From Acidobacteriaceae bacterium (GTDB taxonomy: Bacteria; Acidobacteriota; Terriglobia; Terriglobales; Acidobacteriaceae), in NCBI GenBank assembly GCA_003156805.1, contig PMHV01000059.1:353203-417202 (forward strand): 64,000 bases of DNA. Reading direction: 5' to 3'. The notes under the pieces were generated by a model that was not told the origin of the DNA, searched no databases, and saw only the letters and a program-made list of their open reading frames with translations. How positions within the stretch are numbered: the first letter of the stretch is position 1; each line of letters starts with the position of its first letter. Position numbers and translations under genes: made by a program. This document shows positions 36,938-45,179 of this stretch, piece by piece.

Positions 36938-37090
36938 CACGATCGAAACAAGCCGGCGCTCGAAGACGCAAGCAGACGAACGAAATTTATTTCGGCAAGA
37001 AATCCACATTCGACCAGCGGCAGTGAGGCAACTTGCGCTTTCCTTTAGAATTCAGATTGAAACTGGCTGACCACCGGCCAACGACTGCCT

Positions 37091-37681
37091 ATGCAAATCG
37101 GTGTCCTTGCCCTGCAAGGCGATTTCGACGCCCACCGCCGCCGGCTCGAAGAGCTGGGAGCCGAAGTTGTGCTCGTAAAAAAGCCCGAGCAACTCGACGC
37201 AATCGACGGCCTGGTCATCCCCGGCGGCGAGTCCGGCACGTTCCTGAAATTGCTGGGAGAAGAAGGATTTGAGAAGCTCAAAGAATTCGTCCACGCCAAG
37301 CCAACCTTCGGTACCTGCGCCGGAGCAATCCTGTTGGCCAACGAAGTAGAGAATCCCAAACAAAAAGGCCTCGGCGCAATCGACATCCGCATCCGCCGCA
37401 ACGCCTACGGACGCCAGATCGACAGCTCCATCCGCGAAGGCAAACTTCTTCAGAGTTCTCTCAACGACCAGCCCGGCTCACCTCTCGAAATGGTCTTCAT
37501 CCGCGCCCCGAAGATTGAGCACGTAGGCGCAGCCGTCGAAGTAATCGCCACCGAAGGCACAGATAACATCCCCGTCGCCGTCCGCCAGGGCAAAGTCATG
37601 GCCACGACCTTCCATCCCGAACTCAGCGACGACAGCCGCGTACATCGGGTGTTCCTCGACCTGGTAACCGAAGCACGATAA
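37091..37681 (+). CDS. pdxT: Pyridoxal 5'-phosphate synthase glutaminase subunit
   Basis: Class I glutaminase delivering ammonia to PdxS. 196 aa, the normal size. MQIGVLALQGDFDAH start, GLVIPGGESGTFLKL oxyanion loop, the nucleophile Cys in FGTCAGAILLA, and the catalytic His-Glu in TTFHPELSDDSRVHR. The family usually has GGEST; here it is GGESGT. Separated from pdxS by three orphan genes and repeats. Confidence 0.95.
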   Translation: MQIGVLALQGDFDAHRRRLEELGAEVVLVKKPEQLDAIDGLVIPGGESGTFLKLLGEEGFEKLKEFVHAKPTFGTCAGAILLANEVENPKQKGLGAIDIRIRRNAYGRQIDSSIREGKLLQSSLNDQPGSPLEMVFIRAPKIEHVGAAVEVIATEGTDNIPVAVRQGKVMATTFHPELSDDSRVHRVFLDLVTEAR

Positions 37682-37770
37682 CTCCCGGTTCTCTTCGCGA
37701 TCTTCGCGGCCGTTCTCAGCGTCCTTCGCGGTTAAAAGCTCAAAGCTCTTGGCCCGAACCAGTGAGCCAT

Positions 37771-38181
37771 CTACTTCTTCGGCAAGAACTCAATCTTCAC
37801 ATCGCGGCTCGCAGCCTTGAAATCAAAGTCCGCAGTCACAAGCACACGCTCGCGCGATTCCGCCGTCAGCTCCACCCCAAAGGCATCCACATAGGGAACT
37901 GCGGTCTTGAACTTGATCAAGGCGGCGCGCACAGCCCTGTCCGCATCCGCCGCGACCACCTGAACTCCGAAGGCGCTCAGCCGCGAAAGAACCAATTCCA
38001 TGGCTTTGGTGCCACGCTGCTTGCAGGTCTGTCCGGCGATCTCGCCCCAGTGCAGCGAACAGATAACCGCTTCACATCTTCCCGCCAGGTGATCCTTGAT
38101 GATCTCCGACACGCGGTCCGACCCCGCCTCGCCGTCCAAATACCGAAGGATGGCGCTCGAATCGAGCACGTACGTTACCAT
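37771..38181 (-). CDS. PIN-domain ribonuclease toxin (VapC-like)
   Basis: 136 aa from ATG 38181, which overlaps the antitoxin stop by 7 bp. PIN-domain acidic residues are visible: Asp7 in YVLDSSAILRYL, Glu47 in SLHWGEIAG, Asp99 in VPYVDAFGVELTA and Asp118 in VLVTADFDF. Predicted Mg2+-dependent RNase. Upstream extension of the frame overlaps the antitoxin gene and is not real. Confidence 0.85.
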   Translation of the reverse strand: MVTYVLDSSAILRYLDGEAGSDRVSEIIKDHLAGRCEAVICSLHWGEIAGQTCKQRGTKAMELVLSRLSAFGVQVVAADADRAVRAALIKFKTAVPYVDAFGVELTAESRERVLVTADFDFKAASRDVKIEFLPKK

Positions 38182-38414
38182 CGATCCTTCCCGCGACGCC
38201 GCTCGCGTAGCAGCGCCTTCGAAAGCGACGGCCCGCCCGCCAGCATTCCGCGCGTCCGATCCACCAGTTCTTCCGACACGGGCTCCAGCACGATCTTCGA
38301 CCCCTGCTGGGTCACGCAAATGCGCGTTCCCGGCTTGATCCCCAAAGACGCTCGCATCTCCGAGGGAATCACGAATTGTCCCTTGGTGCTTACCGATGTG
38401 ATCTGTCGTAGCAT
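38175..38414 (-). CDS. AbrB/SpoVT-type antitoxin (VapB-like)
   Basis: 79 aa. The swapped-hairpin AbrB N-terminus is clear (ITSVSTKGQFVIPSEMRASLGIKPGTRI), as in many VapB antitoxins. The C-terminal tail (about 40 residues) would wrap the toxin. It is the first gene of the pair. A candidate promoter with an overlapping inverted repeat starts only a few bases upstream, so the message may be nearly leaderless. Confidence 0.87.
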   Translation of the reverse strand: MLRQITSVSTKGQFVIPSEMRASLGIKPGTRICVTQQGSKIVLEPVSEELVDRTRGMLAGGPSLSKALLRERRRGKDRW

Positions 38415-38417
38415 GAC

Positions 38418-38449
38418 TTACATTGTAAATCAGGGTAAGAATGTTTTCC
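38418..38449 (-). promoter_or_regulatory. Candidate promoter and operator of the VapBC-like pair
   Basis: On the minus strand TGGAAA (38445-38450 region) and TACAAT (38422-38427) are 17 bp apart. The inverted repeat TTACA-T-TGTAA (38418-38428) overlaps the -10, as expected for autorepression. The predicted start lies next to the ATG. Confidence 0.4.
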
Positions 38450-38462
38450 ACAGAAAAACTCC

Positions 38463-38496
38463 TTGACACTTTTCATCGCGTAACTGTATGGTTACG
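38463..38496 (+). promoter_or_regulatory. ArsR-operon promoter with operator
   Basis: TTGACA (38463-38468) and TATGGT (38487-38492) with an 18-bp spacer. A perfect inverted repeat CGTAAC-6nt-GTTACG (38479-38496) covers the -10; a further CGGTTAC half-site follows at 38514-38520. This fits autoregulation by the ArsR protein encoded just downstream. Confidence 0.6.
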
Positions 38497-38539
38497 CATT
38501 ATGCGTCACCGTTCGGTTACATATTCGCCGCCCGCCAAA

Positions 38540-38911
38540 ATGATGGAGGCTACTTTCCAGGCTCTCGCCGATCCCACCCGCCGCGCCGTTCTCGATCTGC
38601 TGCGGCGCGGCGGCCAGCCCGCCGGAGAAATTGCCGGAGCTTTTCCCGTTTCCCGCCCGGCCATCTCCAAGCACTTGAAACTGCTGCGCCGAGCCCATCT
38701 GGTTCGCGAGCATCGCGAAGGCCGTCATCGCGTCTATCACCTCAATCCCGAACCGCTGCGCGCCGTCGATTCCTGGCTCGAACAGTACCGCCGCTTCTGG
38801 AGCGCGAACCTCGCCGGCCTGAAAACTTTTGTCGAAGCCGAATACGCGAAAGAAACCAGGCACAACCGCAATGCAAATCCTGCTGCCAAAACTTCCAAAG
38901 GAGATCTCTAA
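38540..38911 (+). CDS. ArsR-family transcriptional regulator (SdpR/SRPBCC-associated type)
   Basis: 123 aa from ATG 38540 (MMEATFQALADPTRRAVLDLL, the canonical N-terminus); ATG 38501 is possible but coincides with the predicted transcript start. The winged helix is evident: GQPAGEIAGAF-PVSRPAISKHLKLLRRAHLVREHREGRHRVYHL. No Cys pair for metal sensing is seen in the recognition helix region, so metal response is not supported. Leads an operon with a secreted protein, three SRPBCC genes and possibly a metallothionein. Confidence 0.9.
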   Translation: MMEATFQALADPTRRAVLDLLRRGGQPAGEIAGAFPVSRPAISKHLKLLRRAHLVREHREGRHRVYHLNPEPLRAVDSWLEQYRRFWSANLAGLKTFVEAEYAKETRHNRNANPAAKTSKGDL

Positions 38912-38912
38912 C

Positions 38913-39410
38913 ATGAAATCACTTCGCATCGTCCTTTCACTCTTGTTGCTCCTCACCGCAACCGCCGCTCTGGCCCAAACTGCCTTCCAGAAATCCTTCG
39001 ACCAACTCAAATCGCTCACTGGCTCCTGGGAAGGGAAGACCTCCGACGGAAAACCCGTGCAGGTTTCCTTTGAGGACGTCGCCGGAGGCTCGGCTCTGAT
39101 GAGCGAAATCCACGGCCACGGCCCCGAGAACATGGTTTCGATGTTTCATCTCGATGGCCCCAACCGCTTGCTCATGACTCACTATTGCGGCGCCGGCAAT
39201 CAGCCGCGCATGACCGCCAGCACTTCTCCCGACGGCAATACCATCACCTTCGATTTCCTCGACGCCACCAATCTCGCAACTCCAGACGCCGGACACATGC
39301 AGCGCGTCGTCATCACCATCCTCGATGCCAACCATCACACCGAGGATTGGACTTTCGCCGACCATGGCAAAGAGATGAAAGAGTTCTTCGACCTGCAGCG
39401 CAAAATGTAG
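38913..39410 (+). CDS. Secreted DUF1579/lipocalin-like protein
   Basis: 165 aa from ATG 38913, with AAGGAGA at ideal spacing, 1 nt after the ArsR stop. Signal peptide SLRIVLSLLLLLTATAALAQ; the mature part begins FDQLKSLTGSWEGKTSDGKPVQVSFE and reads as a beta-rich lipocalin-like domain. The function and ligand are unknown; a role in binding small hydrophobic molecules is only inferred. Confidence 0.78.
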   Translation: MKSLRIVLSLLLLLTATAALAQTAFQKSFDQLKSLTGSWEGKTSDGKPVQVSFEDVAGGSALMSEIHGHGPENMVSMFHLDGPNRLLMTHYCGAGNQPRMTASTSPDGNTITFDFLDATNLATPDAGHMQRVVITILDANHHTEDWTFADHGKEMKEFFDLQRKM

Positions 39411-39453
39411 TCGCAGCGATTCCGTCAAGCAGGGAACTACCAAGGAGCCAATC

Positions 39454-39978
39454 ATGGCCAGCACCACAATCACGCCCGACCGCGACGCTGTGGTCAGCGA
39501 AATCGAAATCACCGCCCCGCCCGAGCGCGTCTTCCAGGCGCTGATCACCCGCGAACAAGCGATGCAGTGGGGCACGAACGACGCCTTCGAGATGACGCAT
39601 TGGGAAATGGACGCGCGCCCCGGCGGAAAGTGGCGTTTCGTGTCCAGGGAGAGGAGCGGCAAGAATCCGCCGGGCCTCACCGGATACGGACCATCACGGC
39701 GAAATTCTTGAAATCGATCCTCCGCGCGTGCTGGCCTATTCCTGGTTCGCCAACTGGCACGAGAAGCCGGATCACCGCACCGTGGTCCGTTGGGAACTGA
39801 CCGCAACAAAAGCCGGAACGCACCTGAAGGTGACGCATAGTGGTCTGGCGCAGATGCCCGCCGCGTGTCAGGGATACAGCCAGGGCTGGCCCGGCCTGGT
39901 GCAGTCACTCAAGAACTTCGCGGAAAACAAGAGTTCTTCAGAGAGCTTCAGAAAGATAAATCAGGAGCAACCTCATGA
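39454..39978 (+). pseudogene. SRPBCC/AHSA1 protein, frameshifted copy
   Basis: Homologous to the two next genes. Frame 0 from ATG 39454 encodes ASTTITPDRDAVVSEIEITAPPERVFQALITR but stops at 39709-39711. Homology continues in frame +1 from about 39690 (DHHGEILEIDPPRVLAYSWFANWHEK...GWPGLVQSLKNFAEN). Near 39929 the original frame fits again (EFFRELQKDKSGATS) and ends at TGA 39976-39978, overlapping the next ATG as ATGA. Two compensating single-base changes would restore a 174-aa product, the family length. Sequencing error cannot be excluded. Confidence 0.75.
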
Positions 39979-40472
39979 CTACAACCGTGGTCACGCCCGA
40001 TAACGACGCAATTGTCAGCGAGATTCACATTGCCGCACCGCCTGAGCGCGTCTTCCAGGCTCTCACCGATCCCGCCGAACTGTTTCGCTGGTTCACCAGC
40101 CCGGAGTGTCCGGTGAAATTCTGGGAGATGGACGCTCGCGCCGGCGGCCGCTACCGCTACGCCACCGAGAAGGGAACAGTCGTCGTCAACAACGTCAGGG
40201 AGTTCGAGTGTCACGGCGAAATTCTCGAATACGATCCTCCGCGTCTTCTGGTTTACACCTGGATCGCGAACTGGCACGACGACAAGTCCCGCCGCACTGT
40301 CGTTCGCTGGGAGTTAACCCCCCACGCTCCCGGCACGCATGTGAAAGTGACACACAGCGGGCTCGCCGCAGAAAACGCAGCTCGTAAGGATTACACCGGC
40401 GGCTGGCCGGGCGTGGTTCAGCTGCTTAAGAAATTCGTGGAAGAAGTGCGGAAGGAAGAACTGCAGAAATAA
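39975..40472 (+). CDS. SRPBCC/AHSA1-domain protein
   Basis: 165 aa START-like helix-grip fold protein (AHSA1 family): ITAPPERVFQAL-type N-terminus (HIAAPPERVFQALTDPAELFRWF), WEMDARAGGRYRY, EILEYDPPRLLVYTWIANWH, VRWELTPHAPGTHVKVTHSGL and a C-terminal helix GWPGVVQLLKKFVEE. Binds hydrophobic ligands in known relatives; here unknown. Translationally coupled by ATGA to the preceding copy. Confidence 0.88.
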   Translation: MTTTVVTPDNDAIVSEIHIAAPPERVFQALTDPAELFRWFTSPECPVKFWEMDARAGGRYRYATEKGTVVVNNVREFECHGEILEYDPPRLLVYTWIANWHDDKSRRTVVRWELTPHAPGTHVKVTHSGLAAENAARKDYTGGWPGVVQLLKKFVEEVRKEELQK

Positions 40473-40494
40473 GGAACGACCTCCAGGAGAACTC

Positions 40495-41010
40495 ATGGCG
40501 ACCGTCGCAATCACCCCCGATCAGGACGCAGTGGTGGGCGAAATTTTCATTGCTGCGCCGCCGGCGCGTGTTTTCCAGGCCATCACCGATCCCAAACAAA
40601 TGCCGCTTTGGTGGGGACAGAAGGGTCTGTATCGGATCACGGAGTGGAAGGCCGATCTCCGCGTCGGCGGCAAATGGTCAAGCCTGAGCGTGGGCGTGGA
40701 TGGTACATCGTTTCGCGTCGATGGCGAGTACCTGGAAGTGGATCCGCCCCGCCTGCTCGTGCATACCTGGATTGCCAGTTGGAGTGGCGCTCTTAAGACT
40801 GTGGTGCGCTGGGATCTGGAGCCGCAAAACGTGCATGGCTTGCACCCGAGCGGCCCGCGCAAGTCCGGCACGGGCACGCTGGTCAAGATTCGTCACCAAG
40901 GCTTTGCCGGCGCTCCTCCCGCCGCAATCAGCCACTACGAAGGCTGGAAGCACGTCCTGGGATGGTTGCAGGGCTTTGCGGAAAACGGCGACACAGTCGA
41001 TACCCGCTAG
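40495..41010 (+). CDS. SRPBCC/AHSA1-domain protein
   Basis: 171 aa; third member of the array. IAAPPARVFQAITDPKQMPLWWG, VGGKWSSLSVGVDGTSFRVDGEYLEVDPPRLLVHTWIASW, and VKIRHQGFAGAPPAAISHYEGWKHVLGWLQGF. It diverges more than the two upstream copies, with a longer loop (QNVHGLHPSGPRKSGTG). 22 nt after the previous gene with CCAGGAG before the ATG. Confidence 0.88.
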   Translation: MATVAITPDQDAVVGEIFIAAPPARVFQAITDPKQMPLWWGQKGLYRITEWKADLRVGGKWSSLSVGVDGTSFRVDGEYLEVDPPRLLVHTWIASWSGALKTVVRWDLEPQNVHGLHPSGPRKSGTGTLVKIRHQGFAGAPPAAISHYEGWKHVLGWLQGFAENGDTVDTR

Positions 41011-41096
41011 CCGCGCAGCCTACAGGAACAACCTGATTGTGAGTGCTGCCCGAGTTCCCTGAGTATGATGTCAGTCAAAACCTACAGGAGGACTTC

Positions 41097-41252
41097 ATGG
41101 CAAGCGAGCAATCCAGGAAGTGCGCGCACCTGTCCTGCGTGTGCGTCCCGCCCGCTGGAGAAAAATATTGCAGCCAACTCTGCAAGGACGCGGGATCGGA
41201 CGAAGCGGAAATCGCCTGCGACTGCGGCCATCCAGCCTGCTCGCACTCGTAG
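41097..41252 (+). CDS. Bacterial metallothionein-like protein
   Basis: 51 aa from ATG 41097, with AGGAGG 5 nt upstream. Eight cysteines and several histidines arranged as KCAHLSCVCVPP...YCSQLCKDAG...ACDCGHPACSHS, closely matching the prokaryotic metallothionein pattern (C-x-H-x-x-C-x-C ... Y-C-S-x-x-C ... C-x-C-x-H-x-x-C). Binds Zn/Cd/Cu in known members. It follows the SRPBCC array by 86 bp; a TATGAT at 41064-41069 could give it its own promoter. Confidence 0.82.
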   Translation: MASEQSRKCAHLSCVCVPPAGEKYCSQLCKDAGSDEAEIACDCGHPACSHS

Positions 41253-41487
41253 CCGCCGCACGGTTTCGTGGAGAACGGCGAAGCCGTGGAAAATCCAGGC
41301 GTGGCGATCCGCCTTCTCGGTTGTCATCCCAGGCGGAACCCGACAGATTTGCTACCGCGAGGCCTGGTGCCTGCTCGATTGTCCGCGCAAGGCCAGAGGA
41401 TGGAAAGATATCCCGGTGCGCTGCCGCAGCCAGCACATCGAACTGCGCTGCGCGGTGTGCCCCCTGCGCGGTTAAACTGCGGAGCTT

Positions 41488-42981
41488 TCAATAGTCCACG
41501 CCCTTCCAGAAATTCGGCGTCGGGACGTACTCATAGCGATCGGGATTGCGCTTCACCAACTCGTCGGCAGTGTCGTTCCATTCCGTGCTGTGGGTGTTGG
41601 TGTAGTTGTCCTGGATCACGGTCTGCTCGAGCAGATAGTTGCTGAATGCCTGATTGCCTTTGTCGCGCTCGTCCCACATTTTTTCCACGCCGCGATTGTG
41701 GACGTCTTCGGCAGCGTGAGCGTTGGCGGCCGCCTGCGCGGATTGCCGGCCGATCTCGTGAATGGCGCGGATGGCGGGCGCGGCGATGGAGCCGGCCTGC
41801 TGGCGAGTCACGCCCTGATCCACGTTGAAGCTGGCCATGATCGCCCCCACCGTCGCGCGCTCCCTGGGTGCCACTGCCAGCGGAACCGAGACGATGGTGG
41901 CGATATCCATATAGCCCCCGAAACGTCCAGGAGGCGAAGTGCAAAACACGGTATTCATTTCTTTCATGCCCTTGCCGTCATGCACGTCAAGTCCGCCGGT
42001 GAGATGGACGCAGCGCAAGGGCGCAGGCGCCTGCACCGGCGTGTTGCCGGAAATATTGTAGGTAACCGGAGCCTTGCCCGCCGTGCGGCTGAGCATGTGG
42101 TTCAAATCCACGAAGGCCTTGGCCAAATCTCCACCGTAGGGGTAATAGAGCGCGCGCGCGTACGAAGTGTTGCGCAAGCCGCCCTGCCGCAGCGTGTTCA
42201 TGGTTCGCTGCACCGCCGCATTGTTGGTGTCCATCACGCCATACGGGTAGCCGAGCTCGGCCCCTTCGCCGTTGGGTCCGTCCGCGTAAATGGTGCCCAT
42301 TTGGCTGGAGCCTTCTATTTTCCAGCCATCGGGCAAGGAGACGGAAGCGGAGCGGTCGGAGAGCGTGTACGGATGCAGGGAGGCAGGTTGGCTGGCGGCT
42401 GCGGCCGGGCGGGCAGCGCGCAGATCGGAGGCAGGCTTCCACTCTTTCAAGAGCTTGGTCAGCATGGGATTGATGGTGGAACCAAAGCGGGATGCATCGT
42501 CGGTCATCACCGCGGCTTCCACGTGGTCGCCCGAGACCTTGGAGACGATTACCATTCCCGCCAGCTTCCCGTTGCCCTGGTTGCGCTTGACCAGAGTGAA
42601 GAAGGCGGCAACCGATTTTGTGCCGCGAACCTGAAACACCTTGCCCACTTGCGGCCGGTCGCCATACTGATTGTGAAGCTTTCGCAATACCGCGCCCATG
42701 GCTCCGGCTTCGGTGGTCTGGCCCGCGACAGGCCCGTAGACGATTTTGCCGCCTTTGGGATTGTCAACGGTCTTCACGGCGCTCTGCCCAGGCGCGGCGC
42801 CGGATGCCGATGCCGCGCTGGGAGATGACGGAGTGGGATCGGAAGAGCCGGAAGAAGAGCTGGAAGAAGAACAGCTCAAAGTGGCGGCGACCATAACCAG
42901 CAGAAAGAAAATAGCCAAATCCCTGGTAGACGAGTGACCTGTACGCACGGAACTAACCTCCGCTGCTGACACGGCGGACAT
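41488..42981 (-). CDS. Putative lipoprotein of unknown function
   Basis: 497 aa. Signal segment LAIFFLLVMVAATLSC, an approximate lipobox with Cys then a long Ser run, and a Ser/Pro/Ala linker (to about residue 70). The rest is soluble, with IVYGPVAGQTTEAGAMGAVLRKLH, SVSLPDGWKIEGSSQMGTIYADGPNGEGAELGYPYGV, and a helical C-terminus containing QTVIQDNYTNTHSTEWNDTADELVKRNPDRYEYVP. No family recognised. Isolated, transcribed opposite to the metallothionein gene. Confidence 0.72.
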   Translation of the reverse strand: MSAVSAAEVSSVRTGHSSTRDLAIFFLLVMVAATLSCSSSSSSSGSSDPTPSSPSAASASGAAPGQSAVKTVDNPKGGKIVYGPVAGQTTEAGAMGAVLRKLHNQYGDRPQVGKVFQVRGTKSVAAFFTLVKRNQGNGKLAGMVIVSKVSGDHVEAAVMTDDASRFGSTINPMLTKLLKEWKPASDLRAARPAAAASQPASLHPYTLSDRSASVSLPDGWKIEGSSQMGTIYADGPNGEGAELGYPYGVMDTNNAAVQRTMNTLRQGGLRNTSYARALYYPYGGDLAKAFVDLNHMLSRTAGKAPVTYNISGNTPVQAPAPLRCVHLTGGLDVHDGKGMKEMNTVFCTSPPGRFGGYMDIATIVSVPLAVAPRERATVGAIMASFNVDQGVTRQQAGSIAAPAIRAIHEIGRQSAQAAANAHAAEDVHNRGVEKMWDERDKGNQAFSNYLLEQTVIQDNYTNTHSTEWNDTADELVKRNPDRYEYVPTPNFWKGVDY

Positions 42982-43140
42982 TGTACTCGAAATTTAGGAA
43001 ATCTCACCGCGGCGGTGAAACCAATTGCCCGCCAGCCGCGTAGTTGGTTCATCGACTAAGAGCAGGCAGGTTACGCCTTGGTCGCCTTGATCTGGCGGCC
43101 TCTCCGTGTCTCCGTGACTTCGTGGTGAGTATTGCTCCTG

Positions 43141-44226
43141 TCAAAGACTAGGCTGCTGCTGCGTCAGGCAATGCATCGTTCCGAGGCCCCAGATGAGATC
43201 GCCGGAGTAAATCGGCACGACGGAGCGTGTAGGAAAGAGATCGGCCAGGGCATCGAGCGCGATGCGGTCGTTGGCATGGTTGAATACCGGCGCCAGCACC
43301 ACGCCGTTGGCAATATAAAAATTCGCGTAGCTCGCGGGCAGCCGTCGTTTCTCGAAGACAACTGCGCCGGGCATGGGAATTTCGACGATGTTCAGCGGTT
43401 TGCCGTCTTGATCGCGCGCGGCTTTCAGGCGCCGAAGGTTGTCGCGCAGCGGCTTGTGATTCACATCCTTGCCATTGTTCTCGACCATGGTGACGACGGT
43501 ATCGGCGGAGACGAAGCGAGTGAGGTCATCGACGTGGCCGTGAGTGTCATCACCGAAGATGCCTCGGCCCAGCCAGATTACGTGCGGCGCGCCAAGGTAA
43601 TCGGCCAAGACCTTTTCGTAGTCGCTGCGCGACATGCCGGGATTGCGTTGTTGAACCTTGCTGAGCAGGCATTCTTCGGTGGTCAGCAATGTGCCGCAGC
43701 CGTTGACATCGATCGAGCCGCCTTCGAGAACGATGCGGGTTTCTCGATGCAGCGGACGGATTTCGTGAGCGTTGGCGGTTTGCGCCATCAAGCCGCCAAT
43801 TTTTTCGTCGTGGCGCCAGTTGGAATATTTGGCCCAGGCGTTGAAGCGGAACTTGACGGCGCGAGGTTGCCCGGCGTCACACGTGACAAAGATGCAGCCG
43901 GAGTCGCGCACCCAGACTCGGTTGGTGGGCCAGCGGTGGAAGTGGACGTTTGCCGTGAGCGCGCTCGCTTTGTTGAGCAGCTTGCGGACTTGCCGTTCCG
44001 CTGCGGCATGGTTGACAATGAGTTCGACGCGCTCGTGCCGCGCCAGATTGCGAATGATCTCGGCATAGACCCACGGGATCGGCTCGAACTTGCCGGGCCA
44101 ATCGCCGTGATAGTGCGGCCAGGCCAGCCAGGTGGCGGCGTGCGGCTCCCACTCGGCGGGCATGCGGTAGTGGAGGGTCGCCGGGGCAGCACCTGAAGTA
44201 GTACTTGAAGAACTGGATCGGGGCAT
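43141..44226 (-). CDS. aguA: Agmatine deiminase
   Basis: Converts agmatine to N-carbamoylputrescine plus ammonia. 361 aa with family motifs: MPAEWEPHAATWLAWPH, NRVWVRDSGCIFV, LEGGSIDVNGCGTLLTTEECLL, GRGIFGDDTHGHVDDLTRF, and the nucleophile Cys353 in GTMHCLTQQQP. The first ~18 residues (Ser/Thr/Ala-rich) precede the conserved core, so the true start could be internal. The partner amidase is 1 kb upstream in the same direction, with an unrelated gene inserted on the opposite strand. Confidence 0.93.
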   Translation of the reverse strand: MPRSSSSSTTSGAAPATLHYRMPAEWEPHAATWLAWPHYHGDWPGKFEPIPWVYAEIIRNLARHERVELIVNHAAAERQVRKLLNKASALTANVHFHRWPTNRVWVRDSGCIFVTCDAGQPRAVKFRFNAWAKYSNWRHDEKIGGLMAQTANAHEIRPLHRETRIVLEGGSIDVNGCGTLLTTEECLLSKVQQRNPGMSRSDYEKVLADYLGAPHVIWLGRGIFGDDTHGHVDDLTRFVSADTVVTMVENNGKDVNHKPLRDNLRRLKAARDQDGKPLNIVEIPMPGAVVFEKRRLPASYANFYIANGVVLAPVFNHANDRIALDALADLFPTRSVVPIYSGDLIWGLGTMHCLTQQQPSL

Positions 44227-44390
44227 CGAGGTAGTTTATTGCATGGGATGATAAACGGCACATTGAGTCCTGAGACTGACATTTATCTTGACGAACGGAT
44301 TCTTGCTCAATGAGTGTAACCGCGATGTTTCGCCAATTGACTTGAGATGCCATTGGCCGATGAACTATATATTGGCGAGGCCAGCAGAAA

Positions 44391-45101
44391 ATGGAACTCC
44401 ATAAACGAAAGACGCTCGAAGATTTCCCCAAGTTTGTCGTGACCGAGGTGCGTCGCGGCGCAACCTCGGAGGCCGGATATACCTCGTTCGAGCTTGAGGG
44501 TAGTTTCGACCGAATCCTTCCAAGCAGTTTCGACCACGTCATCGAGGGCACGGGCCCGCGCTGGTTTTGGCTCCTGTTCGGCGAGCGCGGATGCCTCTGC
44601 CCCATGCTGAAGTCCTTCGATAAAGAAACAAGGACTGCGATTCTGACTTGTCAGGAAAAAGAGGAACCAAGAGTAGTCGGATTGGAGTTGGCTTATCTCA
44701 GTTCCTACTGGCAGGGTTTTGATGTCTGGATGGTGCTTGACCCAAACTGGGGATGGGAAAGAAAGCAATTTCAGGGAACGGACGCTGTCGCCGAAGATTA
44801 CGAGGCTAAGGATGTATCCATCGTAGGAGGTCGCGAGGTAAGGGTATGGACGAAACTGGAGCCAACAGGAGAAAGTAGGGGGCAGAGTCGACATTATCCG
44901 GCGACCGACCAGAGCTTGCCTGTCCGCTCTGGTACTCGGTTGGTTCCTTCGGGGTGGGGTCACGACCACTGCGAGTTGTGCAAGGAGCATATCGACGCGG
45001 GGATGTTCGGATATTGTGACCCGGGAGAGCGCTGGATGTGCGAGAAGTGCTATGAGCGATATGTAACGCCGCGCGATCTCGCCTTCGTGGACGAGCTTTA
45101 A
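44391..45101 (+). CDS. Hypothetical protein with C-terminal zinc-finger-like motif
   Basis: 236 aa, soluble. The first 180 residues show no motif I recognise. The C-terminus has HCELC...GYCDPGERWMCEKCYERYV, a Cys4-type (CxxC...CxxC plus extra Cys and His) treble-clef-like element. It lies between aguA and aguB on the opposite strand and interrupts what would otherwise be a tandem pair, so it is probably an insertion. Confidence 0.6.
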   Translation: MELHKRKTLEDFPKFVVTEVRRGATSEAGYTSFELEGSFDRILPSSFDHVIEGTGPRWFWLLFGERGCLCPMLKSFDKETRTAILTCQEKEEPRVVGLELAYLSSYWQGFDVWMVLDPNWGWERKQFQGTDAVAEDYEAKDVSIVGGREVRVWTKLEPTGESRGQSRHYPATDQSLPVRSGTRLVPSGWGHDHCELCKEHIDAGMFGYCDPGERWMCEKCYERYVTPRDLAFVDEL

Positions 45102-45179
45102 GACGCAGGAAGTGTCCCAGCCGGAAGAGCATTTTCGGATTGTTGGCGAAATCGGGGCGATTACACTCATTGACCCGAT

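Larger units (their letters stand above)
36520..37090. other. Intergenic region before pdxT
   Basis: 571 bp. The first 150 bp are the fourth repeat copy (36536-36666). A G-rich palindrome is at 36912-36937. The rest shows no gene; the pdxT promoter should lie here, but no clear hexamers were identified. Confidence 0.6.

Noticed and set aside
41253-41487. Cys-containing open frame after the metallothionein gene (C-terminus with RCAVCPLRG)
   Set aside because: The frame overlaps the metallothionein gene in a different phase and has no start or ribosome-binding site of its own.
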